Below, piece after piece: positions 1 through 12,205 of a stretch of 64,000 nucleotides of DNA. A program made the translations under genes and the position numbers. The notes beneath the pieces were generated by a model. That model made no database searches and was not told the DNA's origin. It saw only the letters and a program-made list of their open reading frames with translations. Within the stretch, counting starts at the first letter, position 1. The number at the start of each line of letters is the position of its first letter. The stretch is taken from positions 496,001 through 560,000 of the forward strand of contig MCGE01000004.1 of assembly GCA_002105175.1 (NCBI GenBank), written 5' to 3'. The DNA comes from Absidia repens. Lineage: Eukaryota; Mucoromycota; Mucoromycetes; Mucorales; Cunninghamellaceae.

Positions 1-197
1 TTGGGTTGCCCTGATAGAAATATCACGAATGACCTTTTTTTTTTTTTACTTACTTTTATGAGTACACCATCGATATCAAAAGCAAACGCATAGTTTGGTT
101 TCTTGGTAAACGAAGTAGAGACAGTAGTATTGAAGAATCGAATCGATCCTTTAAAAGAATGTTGTTTCGGGAACGTAAATGCAATTCTTGAAAACAT
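1..197 (-). CDS. HAD-superfamily hydrolase, CECR5/YKR070W-like, 5' end only
   Basis: Partial gene running off the left edge. Exon 1 is 54-197 (48 codons) and exon 2 begins at 1-10 after a 42-bp intron with GTAAGT donor and CAG acceptor. The first ~34 residues are rich in Arg, Lys, Ser and Phe with no acidic residue, which looks like a mitochondrial presequence. Then comes AFAFDIDGVLIK, followed by GN after the splice. The DxDG motif carries the nucleophile Asp of the HAD fold, and the FAFDIDGV context matches the CECR5/YKR070W family (subclass IIA, mitochondrial, substrate poorly known). The rest of the protein lies outside the window. Start chosen at the first ATG in frame with the presequence. 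Divergent from the MFS gene. Confidence 0.8.
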   Translation of the reverse strand, partial: MFSRIAFTFPKQHSFKGSIRFFNTTVSTSFTKKPNYAFAFDIDGVLIKVSKKKKRSFVIFLSGQP

Positions 198-1365
198 GAG
201 TAAACCACAAAAAAAAATCTTGAAGGGCATGGGAAAGAAATTTAAGAAAACTGATGTTGGTTTTGAAGTCCCGCTATGGTTTAGCGAAGGGTTGCCAAAA
301 ATTACATGGTTCACAGTTAGTTAATAATATCAATGGAAGCAACTTGAAAATAAATTCTGTACCATTATAAATACATATTCTATAGATTTTTGGGCTGAAA
401 CTGAAAATTCAGGTCCATAGGGTTTCCTTTAGATTTCCCCATTAAATTCAAATTTGAATAAAACATGTCTGGCATAAGTCTGCCTAACTTTTTATGTATG
501 CCCTAAAAAAGTCAACTTTTATTCGGTACTCTAAACCTATACCAGACTTTATAAAAAATGCTCTGGATACATAAGGTAGCAGATCAAATGACTTGCGCTA
601 TGTAAATAGGTCAATAGCCACTAGTTCTCCTTTCTACACATTGTCAGGAATTTTCTTCCTTTTTACTTCTGGCGTATCAACAAATCTTCCTCATCTTGCG
701 TCGCTACAGCATATATTGATGACAGTAATGAAAGTTATATGGATCATCCCCATAAAATAAAGAGCGAACAAATGATAACATAACTTTCATTGAACACGTT
801 ACATGTTGGCGACAAAGAACAATGCAGATGTTTTTTTTCGGTTCTGATTTTGCTTGGCTGCGAACAATGGGTAAAAGTAAGTGCGGATCAGAAAACAACT
901 AAAATTCCTTTTCAGGCATAAAAAAAAATAATCCTATCCAGTGTTTGACACGAGCTGTCATTGGAAGGAAAAATCTTTTCTTTTAAAAGGGCGCACCAGC
1001 TGTGTTACCCGACCATCGCTGCCGATACGCCGCACCCTCTCCTTTTGCCTCCACGGTTTCCTTTTCCTAGTCTTTTTTTTCGTACTATTACATTATAATC
1101 TGAAACACTATTTTTATGAAGAATTTTAGAGAAAATATAACGATGGTATTGTCTCACCACAGTATTTGATGATAAATTGATCTTTTGGATCTTGCTTTTT
1201 GGATGAATCAGTTGTCGCTGCGGAGAATGAAACAGTAACACAAGCATCGTCTGGATCGAATATAAAAACTCACAGAAAGTTTTTTTACCCATTTCTCTTT
1301 TTATTTTTATTTTATTTATTCGGGGTCGTTTACTTATTTGTGGTGGCATTCTCAACAACTTAATC
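198..1365. other. Divergent intergenic region, HAD gene / MFS gene
   Basis: No convincing gene is seen on either strand. AT-rich with short poly-T runs; the last ~100 bp before the MFS start are T-rich, typical of the pyrimidine-rich leader in front of other starts in this window. It should hold both promoters. Around 340-650 there is an AATAAA-containing stretch vaguely resembling the dispersed repeats, but I could not align it to their core. Confidence 0.5.
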
Positions 1366-3806
1366 ATGAATGAATCCAAAATAGAATCAACTACGGCGTC
1401 CGTCATGACCACGACTACAACTCCCGACGAAAAAACGATCATCAAGGAAGAAGAAAAAGCATTAGATCATCAAAAGGAAGCAGCGATCGATTCATCGGTG
1501 GAAAACGAAGCACCTTTAGATGATCAAGAATTAGACAACAAAGCCATTCGCAGAAGGAAATTCAAACGAGGCATGACTTTTTTAGCTCTGCAAGTGTCGT
1601 TATTTTTGGGTGCACTGGATGGGTAAGACAGGAAAAAAGGGGAAACTACCTAGGCTTACCACCAAAAATGGATCTGTACACTGATGGGCCCCACCCATGC
1701 CTTTTTTTTTTTTCTTCATCTTCTTTTCTTTAAATAGTACCATTGTTAGCACATGTTTACCTCGTATTGGTTCGGATTTTCAGGAATTCACTATTGCTTC
1801 ATGGGTTGCCACTGCTTATATTATCACTTTTGATGCCTTTCGTACGTTTCTATTTTTTTTTTTTTTTTTTTATATAGCAAGAAAACAATTGTGGGAAAAA
1901 AATGATATGGTAGATGGTTGATCTTTTTACTATTTATTTAATAGAGCCTTTGTTTTCAAAATTTTCCGATATTTTTGGGCGTAAATGGACCTTGGTTACT
2001 AGTATTTGCATATTCTTGTTGGGATCATTACTGTGTGGGGTTGCAACTGTAAGTGATATTTGAAACAAAAGGGTAAGGTCGATTTACTGACAATGTGTAC
2101 ATACATTTGTCTTTTTAAAATAGAGTATGATCATGCTGATTATATGTCGCGCAGTAGCTGGGATTGGGTCCGCTGGTATTTTTTCGGGTGTATTTGTGAT
2201 TATATCAGAAATGGTACCACTAGAGAAACGTGGGAGTTATCAAGGGTAAGTTACATGAATAAATCACGAATAACTGATAATCTGATAACCTGATCTCTTT
2301 TATTTATTTAGATTGATCAACTCTGTCTTTGCATTAGCGAGTGTATTTGGACCACTCATTGGGGTAAGTGAACGAAATATATATTTCTTCTTGCTTACAT
2401 CAACTAATATATCTTATTATTATTCTTTAATGAAACTAATAGGGAAGCTTTACTGATCACTTGACTTGGCGATGGTCTTTTTATATAAAGTATGGCATTA
2501 CAATAAAGGGGAAGGGGCAAAGCATGGAAGCGGGGTTTTAAAACCGGTGGGTATATTTAATTATTTTCTTTTTCTTTTAGTTTGCCCATTGGAGGTGTTG
2601 CACTTCTGCTGCTAATCCTTTTTTTGGACATGCCAATTCCGAAAACCTCTTTCACTGACAAGTTAAAACGTATAGATTATTTTGGTAGGTGCATTATGCC
2701 GAAAAAAATAAAGTAGGATTGATTCTACTCAGCGTGCTCGTCTTGTCTAACTTTCCGTTCTCTCGTAGGTACATTCCTTATTCTGGCAGCTGCCGTCTTG
2801 TTTTTATTGGCATTGAACTTTGGTGGTGAAATCTTCCCTTGGAAATCGGCAGCGGTAATTACGCCTTTGGTGCTTACTTTTGTTTTAATTGCTGTGTTTG
2901 TCTTCGTGGAAGCCAAATTTGCACGGGAGCCGCTTTTACCTCCACGCCTTTTCAAAAATCGATCGGTGGTGGCAACCTTACTTGTGAACTGGTGGTTTGG
3001 TGTCAATTTTTATGCCCTGATCTACTATCTTCCCGTGTACTTCCAGGTCGTCAAGGCCGATTCTGCGATGTGGTCAGGTACTGTATTGTGAACATACAAC
3101 GGGAGCTTCTTACTAAATATTCATTTTTCTTGTGAATACTCATTTAGGCATTCGTCTTATTCCAATGCAAATGGTTATCTGTGTTGGATCTACTACGGCT
3201 GGATTCATGATCACAAAGACCGGTTCTTATCGTCCATTGTAAGAAATATACTGCTCCTTACATATGGTCATTTTTCTGGATCGGGTTTACTAATGCTTAT
3301 TTTAAAATAGAATCTGGGCTGGTACCTCTCTTCTCACTCTCCATGTTGGTCTTGTTTCTCTTTTTAACGTTAGTACTGACTTCTCGGAAATCTATGGTCT
3401 TACTGTCATTGGTGGACTGGGTATGGGTTGCTTATTTTCATCGACCATCATCTCTCTGCAAGCAGCTGTCGAACCTAAGGATATATGTAAGTATCAATCT
3501 TTAAGGGGCTTCATCATTCAGCTCATCTCTTTTTCTCTATCTCTATGTAGCTGTGGTTACTGGTCTTGGGAATTTCGCTAGATTACTAGGTGCTGCTGTT
3601 GGTATCGCCATTGCTAGTAGTATATTGAATTCCGGTCTTGCTCAAAACCTACCTAAAGCCATTCCTGCGGAATATGTCGAATCTGTCATCCAATCTTCCC
3701 TCTTTGTGCACGACGGGTTACCGAAACAGTATCAAGCGGCCGCATTACAAGCGTATGCTGACTCTCTTCGTATGATCTGGTATATTATGGTTCCGCTGAC
3801 AGCAAT

Positions 3807-3850
<44 letters not shown>

Positions 3851-4142
3851 TGACTGGTCGAACAAACTTTCAACGTTTTTTTATTTTTATTTTTATTTTT
3901 ATGATATGTGTCATTTAGGTGTGGTAAGCTCCGCTTTTGTCAAACACTACAACCTTCGACGTCCTGGACAAAAGAAAGAAAAACCTACTGACAACACGGA
4001 TACCAAGAAAAACAAGGAGGATGATCCTGTCGATGAGGTGGTTGTGGATCATACTCATCCTGAAGAAAATGTCGAAGCCTCTGCCAAGACTCAAGTTCTC
4101 GAGACGTCCGTGAATCAACATACCAAGTCTGTTTCCCCTTAG
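1366..4142 (+). CDS. MFS multidrug/siderophore-type transporter, DHA2 (14-TM) style
   Basis: Twelve exons: 1366-1622, 1738-1841, 1945-2048, 2124-2245, 2312-2363, 2443-2489, 2581-2684, 2769-3077, 3148-3238, 3311-3486, 3551-3808, 3919-4142; 615 aa with all phases consistent. After a ~65-residue Thr/Glu-rich cytosolic N-terminus, TM1 ends in LDGTIVSTCLPRIGSDF, followed by SWVATAYIITF, the A-type loop motif KFSDIFGRKWT, CRAVAGIGSAG, the motif-C-like region ending in ASVFGPLIGG, and WRWSFYINLPIGG. These are hallmarks of fungal DHA2-family plasma-membrane exporters, which also include siderophore carriers. The hydrophilic C-terminus is rich in Lys, Asp and Glu. Substrate cannot be inferred. Intron 11 starts GTAAAA and continues as a 37-nt A run (3811-3847). 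The nearest repeat copy lies just downstream. Confidence 0.93.
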
Positions 4143-4329
4143 ACATATTAATTATTTATTATTGTTTTTCTTTTTACTTTATTTTTGTATCTATTTACAG
4201 TCAATCCCCCTTTGTTGTAGTATAGTATTCCTCATTCATTCATTCTTTTTTATCCCTTCATACTTTACATCTTCTATACATCTATCGATTACATAATAAA
4301 CATCTTTTTTAAAATAAAAAAAAAGCGAT

Positions 4330-5560
4330 CGTAGTCCTTTAATTGGATAATAAAGAGTGCATGGAAGGGATGCTGGGCAGGCATTGGATTGTCGTATTAA
4401 AAAACAGTGATCTAGTGCACAACATGAAAAAAATTAATGGGACGCATTTCATTGAGGCATATAAAAAGACACATATTTTATTCATATATATATATATATA
4501 TATAAACTATGGACAAATTAACACTAAGCTAAGCTCATGAAGGCTCCAAAAGCTAGCTAATGGTGATCCTAAATCCTGAATCCAAAATGAAAGGGTTTCC
4601 CCATGCATGTTGTAATTCCTGAGCTGAAAACCCTTCTAAACTAGTCCTGATACTAATCTAAGTCCAACATGACCGATTGGGGGCACAATTGTGAAGAGGA
4701 AAAAAAGAAAATAAAAAAAAAAGGAGTAAATAAAACTTCCACGTGGGCGGAATGTGAAATATTTTCTGTATCCTCGCTTTTTGATTTGCAATTTTTTTTT
4801 TGGTGGATACAGAAAAGTATACAACCTCTTTTTTTCTTAAAAAAAAAAAACGTCAACACGGTGATGCTCTATTCATAAAAAGAACCATCACCCTTCCACA
4901 TTGGCAGCATAGTTTTCCTCTTCTCATGATTCCCTTACAGACATGATGGCCCAACTCGGACTAGTTTAGTTCAGCCCATTCACTGTAGGATAGTTTTCAT
5001 TCACCAAAGGATACTAATAACCCTCTTTGATTGAACTGGATTATCTTACGTTATTTTTATTTTACAACATCACAATGTACCCCTCCATACACTCTCTTAT
5101 CCTCTTCACCTTGATACTGTATACGAGCGGTGGTATTATCATATGCCCAGTTTAGTTGCCATAGTTTATACTCATATCTGAATAAAATATGTTGTATTTT
5201 GCTTTTATATTGTCCCTCATATTTAATTTGTGTTATCGAAAGGGTACAAACTCACTGTAAAATGCATGTATGTCCAGAAAAAAAAGAAGCTGATGTATTT
5301 GTATGTGCAAAACGAGAAAAATGATCAGAGGCCTGAGGCAGCAACGACCAGCAGTCGTACACGGCGATTCGTCTATTGTATAGCGCTATGTTAATAGATA
5401 TAGAGGTGAGCAGGTTTCTTGAACGGTTTTAGAAAATGTCAGTGATGAATGCATGAAAAACGATACAGCGAAGGACGTATAAAATGATACGCAGTAGTGA
5501 GTGCATAAATATATGATGATTGAAACGATGCAGTTCGGGAAGGTGAAAAAAGTTTGGGTC
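4330..5560 (+). repeat. Dispersed repeat family, copy A
   Basis: Conserved core at about 4568-4670 (shared words AATCCTGAATCCAAAATG, GGGTTTCCCCATGCAT, CCCTTCTAAACTAGTCCTGA, CTAATCTAAGTCCAACAT). Before it comes the ACATATTTTATT module near 4470 and a TA run; after it a purine tract (4695-4735), CACGTGGGCGG at 4740-4750, and a distal part at 5130-5290 and 5470-5515 that matches 52560-52730 and 52960-53010 of copy F. No coding capacity. Lies tail-to-tail between the MFS and eIF3f genes. Borders are estimates. Confidence 0.75.
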
Positions 5561-5883
5561 TCATAGAAAATGCTAAGGATATTTATTTTACATGATAATA
5601 AACCTTTTACTATGTACTATGATAGTAAGACTGAAGAGGAACACGATTAAAAAAAAAAAAAGATGACGAAGATATCAATTTTTATTGAAAGAAAATTTCA
5701 TGCATAAATCAAAAAAATGGGAAGCTAATTTTATTAATGTATAAAGGGAAACATGTGCGATACAGTGAAGATAAAACAGGGCGTGTGATCAGGTAAATTG
5801 GTACCAAATGTATATATATATATTTAAAAATAAAAGGGATTGGAGGGAAATAGGATAGTATAATATAATATAATATAATCTAA
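5561..5883. other. 3' flank of eIF3f with repeat-derived segment
   Basis: The stretch around 5565-5640 (TGCTAAGGATATT, followed by ATGATAGTAAGA...GAAGAG) resembles 19275-19360, so it is probably another module of the dispersed repeat family. Then AT-rich 3'UTR sequence with TATATA and ATAATATAAT runs up to the eIF3f stop. No gene. Confidence 0.5.
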
Positions 5884-7007
5884 CTAGTTGTTGACCAAGA
5901 GATGAAGTTTTTCGGCGACAGAGAGCTGGGTACGGGTCATATTGGCAAGATAGACCACCATCAATAAGTCTTGTAAATGAGAGTTGAACATCTTTTCAAA
6001 CACAGCACCATCAAGTTTGGGAACAACAGAGACAGTATCCATGATATATCTACCAATCGCGTTATTGGGTTGTGTTTTGCCATCCTAAGTTTAAAAAAGG
6101 TCAGTTCGACACTATTTTCTTCGATGGGTTCATTTTGCATAAGCCAGTAACACTTACCACCACATTGTCGACATATTTGCTAATCTTATCCAAAAGGTCT
6201 TGTAATTGAACAATAGCCACTTCAAGGTGGTCCATGTCGGACAATAAAGAGGCTGAGCGTGATTCTGAAGATTTGGCCGAAGCGAGCATTTCCACTAATA
6301 ACATATTTGGATCAGCAAACCATGATTTTCACATAACAATAAACCACTACTTACATCCACTTCGTTCAGCATCCAAGTACTTGATATCGCATGGAACCGG
6401 TAAAAACATACAATCGCCATCATTTGAAAAGCCAATAGGAGCACTACCATGGCATATAAAAAATGCATAGTTCAGTTAGTATATCTTCAATCTGTAGCCC
6501 CACTTGGGTATAGTATAAACCGATAACCTACGCAGTAAAAGTATCGACACCCAAACCATCGGTTTTAAACAAAGCTTCAGGATCAATAGTCATTTGAATA
6601 GGATTGAAGGGAGCACAGTCTTGACCAAAGGAGGCTTGAAGAGGTGTAGCTACAGGGGTAAGGCCTTCGCCAGCGGTGTACCAACCCAAGATGACTTCTT
6701 CAGGGTTGACTTTGCGCTGAAGATCTTGCATGGTTTTGTAATGATCTTGATCCAATACCACATTGTTGTTGTTTTCGACTGTGTGAATCAAGCTAATGGT
6801 GTTTCGGATTTCCACTTCGGTACCGTCGTTTCTACGGACACCCAACAAGGCACCTACGACTTTATGTTGATTGGCGTTGCGGCGTAAGTAATGATCAAGT
6901 ACCGAGAATAAGACCACAGGACTGACATTGCAAGTGAATGGTCGTTGATGAGGGGCTGTTCCCATACTTCCAATAGAAACGTACAAGGCGTCCGACTTTG
7001 TGGCCAT
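5884..7007 (-). CDS. Eukaryotic translation initiation factor 3 subunit F
   Basis: Four exons: 7007-6532, 6443-6355, 6294-6158, 6084-5884; 300 aa, close to the family length. The MPN domain begins at VSPVVLFSVLDHYLRR and continues through VVGALLGVRRNDGTEVEI and EEVILGWYTAGEGL. No HxH JAMM metal site follows, as expected for the non-catalytic MPN of eIF3f. The C-terminal part has the helical region LLSDMDHLEVAIVQLQDLLDK and the conserved ending LMVVYLANMTRTQLSVAEKL. eIF3f is a scaffold subunit of the cytosolic eIF3 complex, which binds the 40S ribosome. The start is the ATG at 7007; there is no earlier in-frame ATG before the A run at 7022-7044. Shares a promoter with RPT5. Confidence 0.95.
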
Positions 7008-7229
7008 GATGAATTTGAGTTGCAAAAAAAAAAAAAAAAAAAAAAGTAGTAAAAAAAAAGAAGAAGCAGATTAGCATCGAAGCGGTCACAGCCAAATCGC
7101 CTGTGTCGGGTATTCAATTTTCCTTGGTGGTGACTTGAAAAGGACACGCACGCTTTTCTACTTGAGGAGTAACTTTTTTTTTCTCTTTTTTCTTTTTCTT
7201 TTTTTCAAAAAAAATTATACATATCAATC
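7008..7229. promoter_or_regulatory. Bidirectional promoter, eIF3f / RPT5
   Basis: Only 222 bp separate the two start codons, so one region must drive both genes. It contains an A run next to the eIF3f start (7022-7044) and a CT-rich stretch (7170-7205) just before the RPT5 start. A GGTGGTGAC near 7124 is only loosely like the yeast proteasome element GGTGGCAAA, so I do not call it. Confidence 0.6.
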
Positions 7230-8956
7230 ATGGCAACTTTGGAAGATAAATCCTTGTGGGAAACTCAAGATGAAAACGATGATATAGACAAGGACGTTCT
7301 TCGTGCCAATCCTGAAGAAATCAATAACCGAACACGTCTCTTAGAAAACGATATCAAGGTAAATGGGCTAGGAAAAGCGATGCGTGTCTTTTTATGATTT
7401 ACTCATTCAGTCTTCTTTATCGCCTTCTGTAGATCATGAAGTCTGAAATCCAACGCCTCTCACACGAACAAACCAATATGAAGGAACGCATCAAGGACAA
7501 CAAAGAGAAAATCAAGATGAACAAACAGCTCCCTTATTTGGTCGGTAATGTTGTTGAAGTAAGTTTAGGGAATTTGTCTTATGGTGACGTATGAAAAAAA
7601 TATAATCTAACTGCAATTCTTTTTCTCTTCATCCTTGGGTTTTAGCTGCTGGATATTGATCCAGACGAAGAAGAAGAAGAGGACGGCGCCAATGTAGATC
7701 TCGATTCTCGACGCAAAGGCAAATGTGCAGTTATCAAAACATCTACTCGTCAGGTATATCTTCAGGAAATAAGGCGCTGTGGGTAGAGGGTGACAAATTG
7801 ATTGAAAATTCACTATCTATATTATTTTCATTTATATCTGTAGACCATCTTCTTACCATTGATCGGATTAGTCGACCCTGAAACTTTAAAACCAGGAGAC
7901 ATTATTGGTGTGAATAAAGATAGTTATCTGATTCTGGACACTTTACCGGCAGAGTAAGTCACTGCCAAAAAAGAAAAGATGAAGATGAGAGGAAGGAGTG
8001 GATTGATAGAGAACAAAGAATGTCGAGTAAACTCATCCTTTATTAAATCAATGGTTAGATACGATTCCCGGGTGAAGGCTATGGAAGTAGACGAAAAACC
8101 AACCGAAGATTACAATGATATTGGTGGATTAGACAAACAGATTGAAGAACTGGTGGAAGCAGTTGTATTACCCATGACCCATGCGGATCGATTCAAAAAC
8201 ATTGGTATCAAGCCTCCCAAGGGTGTGTTGATGTATGGTCCTCCAGGTACTGGGAAAACTTTATTGGCGCGAGCCTGTGCAGCACAAACAAACTCTGCGT
8301 ATCTCAAGCTGGCCGGTCCTCAATTGGTGCAAATGTTTATTGGTGACGGTGCTAAACTGGTGCGAGATGCTTTCAATTTGGCCAAGGAAAAATCACCTGC
8401 TATTATCTTTATTGATGAATTGGACGCCATTGGTACCAAACGGTTTGATTCAGACAAGTCGGGTGATCGTGAAGTACAACGTACCATGTTGGAACTACTA
8501 AATCAATTGGATGGATTCTCTTCGGATGATCGGATCAAGGTGATTGCTGCAACTAATCGTATCGATATTTTGGATCCTGCTCTGTTGCGTTCTGGTCGTC
8601 TGGATCGCAAGATCGAATTCCCTGTGCCTAATGAAGAAGCCCGTGCCCGTATCCTTCAAATCCACTCTAGAAAAATGAATGTTGGCAAGGATGTCAACTT
8701 TGAAGAACTGTCTAGGTGTTGTGATGAATTCAATGGTGCTCAATGCAAGGCGGTGTGTGTAGAAAGTAAGTGAGAAAATATTGTGTATCCATACAAATGA
8801 AAGAGAATTGCTGTTTTCTTACTTTCTTTTTTGCGATCGATAGGTGGGATGCTGGCTTTACGTCGTGGCGCTACCGAAATCACTCATGAAGATTTCATGG
8901 ATGCTATCCAAGAGGTCCAGGCCAAGAAGAAGATGTCTTTACAATATTATGCTTGA
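7230..8956 (+). CDS. RPT5: 26S proteasome regulatory AAA-ATPase RPT5 (subunit 6A)
   Basis: Six exons: 7230-7358, 7433-7558, 7646-7753, 7844-7953, 8059-8765, 8844-8956; 430 aa, the family norm. Domains: N-terminal coiled coil with a Lys/Glu-rich helix (residues ~40-75), OB domain (~75-165) containing an acidic Asp/Glu insert, then the AAA domain with [15 protein letters not shown], Walker A GPPGTGKT, Walker [11 protein letters not shown], the sensor/arginine-finger region [21 protein letters not shown] and the small-lid motif [15 protein letters not shown]. The last residues QYYA form the HbYX tail that docks into the 20S alpha ring. The exon 4/5 join reads [21 protein letters not shown]. The protein unfolds ubiquitylated substrates in the 19S base. 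Confidence 0.97.
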
Positions 8957-9213
8957 AAAAATAAACTTTTTATTATACTCCCCTTATTTTTATATCTTGC
9001 TTTTACTGCGATTGCGTCTCTATGAATATTTTGGGAATATGTGTGTATGTGTGTATGTGTGTATGTGTGTGCGTGTGTGTGTGTGTGATTTGAACCTTCC
9101 TTAGCCTGCTTTTACATGATTGGTGATTGGCCGATGATTCATTTTGAAATAAAATGCCCGCTTCTTTTTTTCTTTCTTTCTCTCTTTCACGTCTCTTTTA
9201 TTATATTAGTTTC

Positions 9214-10959
9214 ATGAATTCTCTCCTTCATGTCAAGCTACCAGGTGCTTTGCTCAAAGTAACTGGTCCTTCGAAAACAGGTGTCGCAGCTCTTACTAAA
9301 CAACCACGTCTCTTTTATTCCACTTCTACTGAGCAACTACCCAAACCTCTTGCTGGCATTAAAGTTCTTGAACTGGGTCAGGTACATGCGAACGGAATAT
9401 ACCGACATACCATCGCCACTAACATATGCACATTTTATTGTATTTATGCTACTGTCATATAGCTCATAGCTGGACCTTTTTGTGGATCAATTCTTGGGTA
9501 AGAAAATATAACACTTTATATCTCTATGCTTCAAACGCGACCAAATTTACTCACTGCTATATCTTCTCGCCTACTGGGTGTGTGGGATGGAATATAGATA
9601 CTATGGTGCAGGTAATATTACAATTACAATATATTTTATATTAGTGATGTAAGAAAGATTTTTTACTGATACTATCATATCTTGATGCTTGGTCTGACTT
9701 GGACTCATTCTTTTCTTAGAGGTGGTAAGTACTTTTCTCTATTGGCACGAATATAACCAATATACTAATTCTTCTTTTACGATGACACAGATTAAGGTTG
9801 AACCACCTAAAATTGGCGATCCACTTCGTTTATGGCGGCACTTGGATCAAGATGGCCAAAGTCCTTGGTTCCGAAGTCTGGCAAGAAACAAGAAATCGGT
9901 ATGCATTGACTTGAAAACTGAAAAAGGAAGAAGGTAAGAACCCCATTTCCGCTTGAATCATGCTTGAAAACAAAGCAAAAAGATAGGCTTAATACTAAAT
10001 TTTCTTAATTAGTCTTGTGAAGCAACTTGCGGAAACATCCGATGTCTTGATTGAAAATTTCAAACCTGGCACAATGGAAAAGTGGGGACTTGGACCAGGT
10101 AAGGATCGTCTTTTTCTCTGTCACTATCAAAACATCTTCGCTAAATCTAAATGCAATATTTGTTCTCTTTTTCATAGATGATTTGTATGCCAAAAACCCC
10201 AGCCTTATTTACACACGTATCAGCGGTTACGGTGGAACAGGTCCCAAGTCAGCCTTACCAGGATTTGCTTCGGTGTGTGAAGGATATAGCGGATTCCGGT
10301 TTATCAATGGTCATAGTGGTGAGGCACCAGTACGGCCCAACATCAGTCTCGGTGACTCGTTGGCGGGTATGCATGCCGCTTTAGGTGTTGTGCTTAGCTT
10401 GTATGGTCGTGACAAGTTGAAGAAGTTAGGGTGTGAACAGCCTGGTCAAGTGGTGGACGTTGCAATTTATGAAGCAATGCTGAACATGATGGAAGGAATC
10501 ATTCCTGAATATGATCGCATGGGTCAGGTAATATTATCATTATTTTTTAAAAAAAAAACAGTAAGAGAAACTTATGATTTTTTATTTTCATATATACGCA
10601 CATATAGATTCGGCAACCAAGTGGCACTACGGTCACCGGTATTGTACCAACAAATACATATCCATGCAAAGGTGGGAAACATGTGATTATCGGTGGAAAT
10701 GGGGACAGCATTTATAAGCGATTAATGAAGGCGATTGGAAGGGAAGATTTGGTAAGAAGCAAAATAATTGACTGGGAAATATGGTAAGAGAAGGGGCCCC
10801 TGTGCACTCAACCTCTTTTTCTTTTTTTTTAGACTGGGCCGAACTACGAATCAAATTCTCACCGTGTCAAAGAGCAAAATGTGATTGACCGAGCAATTAG
10901 TACGTATTACAAGGAAAAAAAAAAGAACTTTACACTACAAACGAGATATGATTAACGTT

Positions 10960-11008
<49 letters not shown>

Positions 11009-11493
11009 TTATCCAGGTGATTGGACCTCTGCACACGAACCTGATTATATCTTACAAATCTTATCAAATGCATCTGTTCCGGCCGGGAAAATATATGACG
11101 CAAAAGATATTGTGGAAGATGAACATATCAATGCTCGCGGTATGATTGAAGAAGTGACGGTGGGACTGAACAAGACGGACGCGGCTGGAAATTGAAGGTA
11201 TTTTGTATATGTAATCGCAGAACATCGGGCATATCTGACATAGGTCTAATGTTTTTCTAATAGATACCTGGAATGAGCCCAAAACTGAATCAAACCCCTG
11301 GATCGACTGAATGGGCCGGTAAGAATGACAGACGTTCGTTGGAGAGCAACGGTAGATCACCTTTAACCGTTTATTTTACATAGGTCCAGATTTGGGTGCA
11401 CATACTTCAGAAGTATTGGAATCTCAGTTAGGTTTAACCAAGGCCGATGTTGAAGCATTAAACAACGAAGGTGTGACAAAATCGGTCTTGTAG
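9214..11493 (+). CDS. Family III CoA-transferase (CaiB/BaiF; SUGCT-like), apparent single-base frameshift
   Basis: Twelve exons: 9214-9381, 9463-9497, 9598-9611, 9720-9724, 9791-9933, 10013-10098, 10178-10527, 10608-10751, 10833-10899, 11017-11197, 11264-11318, 11384-11493; about 461 aa. Basic N-terminus suggests mitochondrial import. Family hallmarks: GIKVLELGQ|LIAGPFCG, YYGAEVIKVEPP, DVLIENFKPGTMEKWGL with Asp-rich context, SGYGGTGP, PNISLGDSLAGMHAALGV and PGMSPKL. These enzymes move CoA between dicarboxylic acids. Exons 3 (14 nt) and 4 (5 nt) are microexons required to read GAEVIKVE. Exon 10 goes out of frame near 11181 (GCGGCTGG); one extra G would restore ..GWKLKIPGMSPKL, so I suspect an assembly error. 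A 47-nt T run (10961-11007) precedes exon 10. An in-frame ATG at 9154 exists but lies in the pyrimidine-rich leader. Confidence 0.88.
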
Positions 11494-11754
11494 TATAGCT
11501 TTCCTTTAGTTTTTGATCTATTTTTTGTCCCCTATACTTTTTCATTGATACACACTGACTATAGAACTAGTATATTGCTTTTCCCCAAATGTTCGCACAC
11601 ACACACAACAAGCTCCCCTCTTCACTGATCATATTTTTATACACACAATTATACAAATACAAACAGGTGCGTTTTATGTTTTTAACAATTATCAAAAAAT
11701 ACCATATACACTCATTCCATTGCCTTCTCTCAGTACATGTAGATCCACACCACG

Positions 11755-11792
<38 letters not shown>

Positions 11793-12205
11793 CACGCACA
11801 AATATACATACATGAACAAATAAAGATACCTTTTTTTTTCAAAGATTACAATACAAAACCATTCATACTGTATACAAAAGCCCCATTGCCCCTTTCCCAA
11901 CAAATGCATACACACCAAAAGCCCTTTTTCATTTGAATTCCATATTCGTAGCATACACAGAAATATACAATGATCAATGCAGATGTCAAATAGAGTGTGA
12001 ATGCTTTTTTTTTTTATTTTATTTCAGCAAGAACAGACTATCATATACAATGTCTTTTTTTCATAAGTAATTCAAAGTAGTTTAATTACTAGTAATAAAA
12101 TGCTATCCTAAAACTACCATTCCGAGAGGATCAGTAGAAGGTCTTGCAAGACATGATTGTATCAGGTAACACCACCATTGATGACTATTTCCTTTTTTTT
12201 TTTCA
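11494..12205. other. Convergent intergenic region
   Basis: 3' flanks of the CoA-transferase (+) and the uncharacterised gene (-). Contains a T run at about 11757-11792 and ATAC/CACA-rich low-complexity DNA. No gene or core of the repeat family seen. Confidence 0.5.

Noticed and set aside
7115..7130. Yeast-type proteasome promoter element (GGTGGCAAA)
   Set aside because: Only GGTGGTGAC is present, and that element is not established in this lineage.
7979..8058. Open frame start upstream of the RPT5 exon 5
   Set aside because: This is intron read-through; the AG acceptor at 8057-8058 restores the conserved [11 protein letters not shown] reading.
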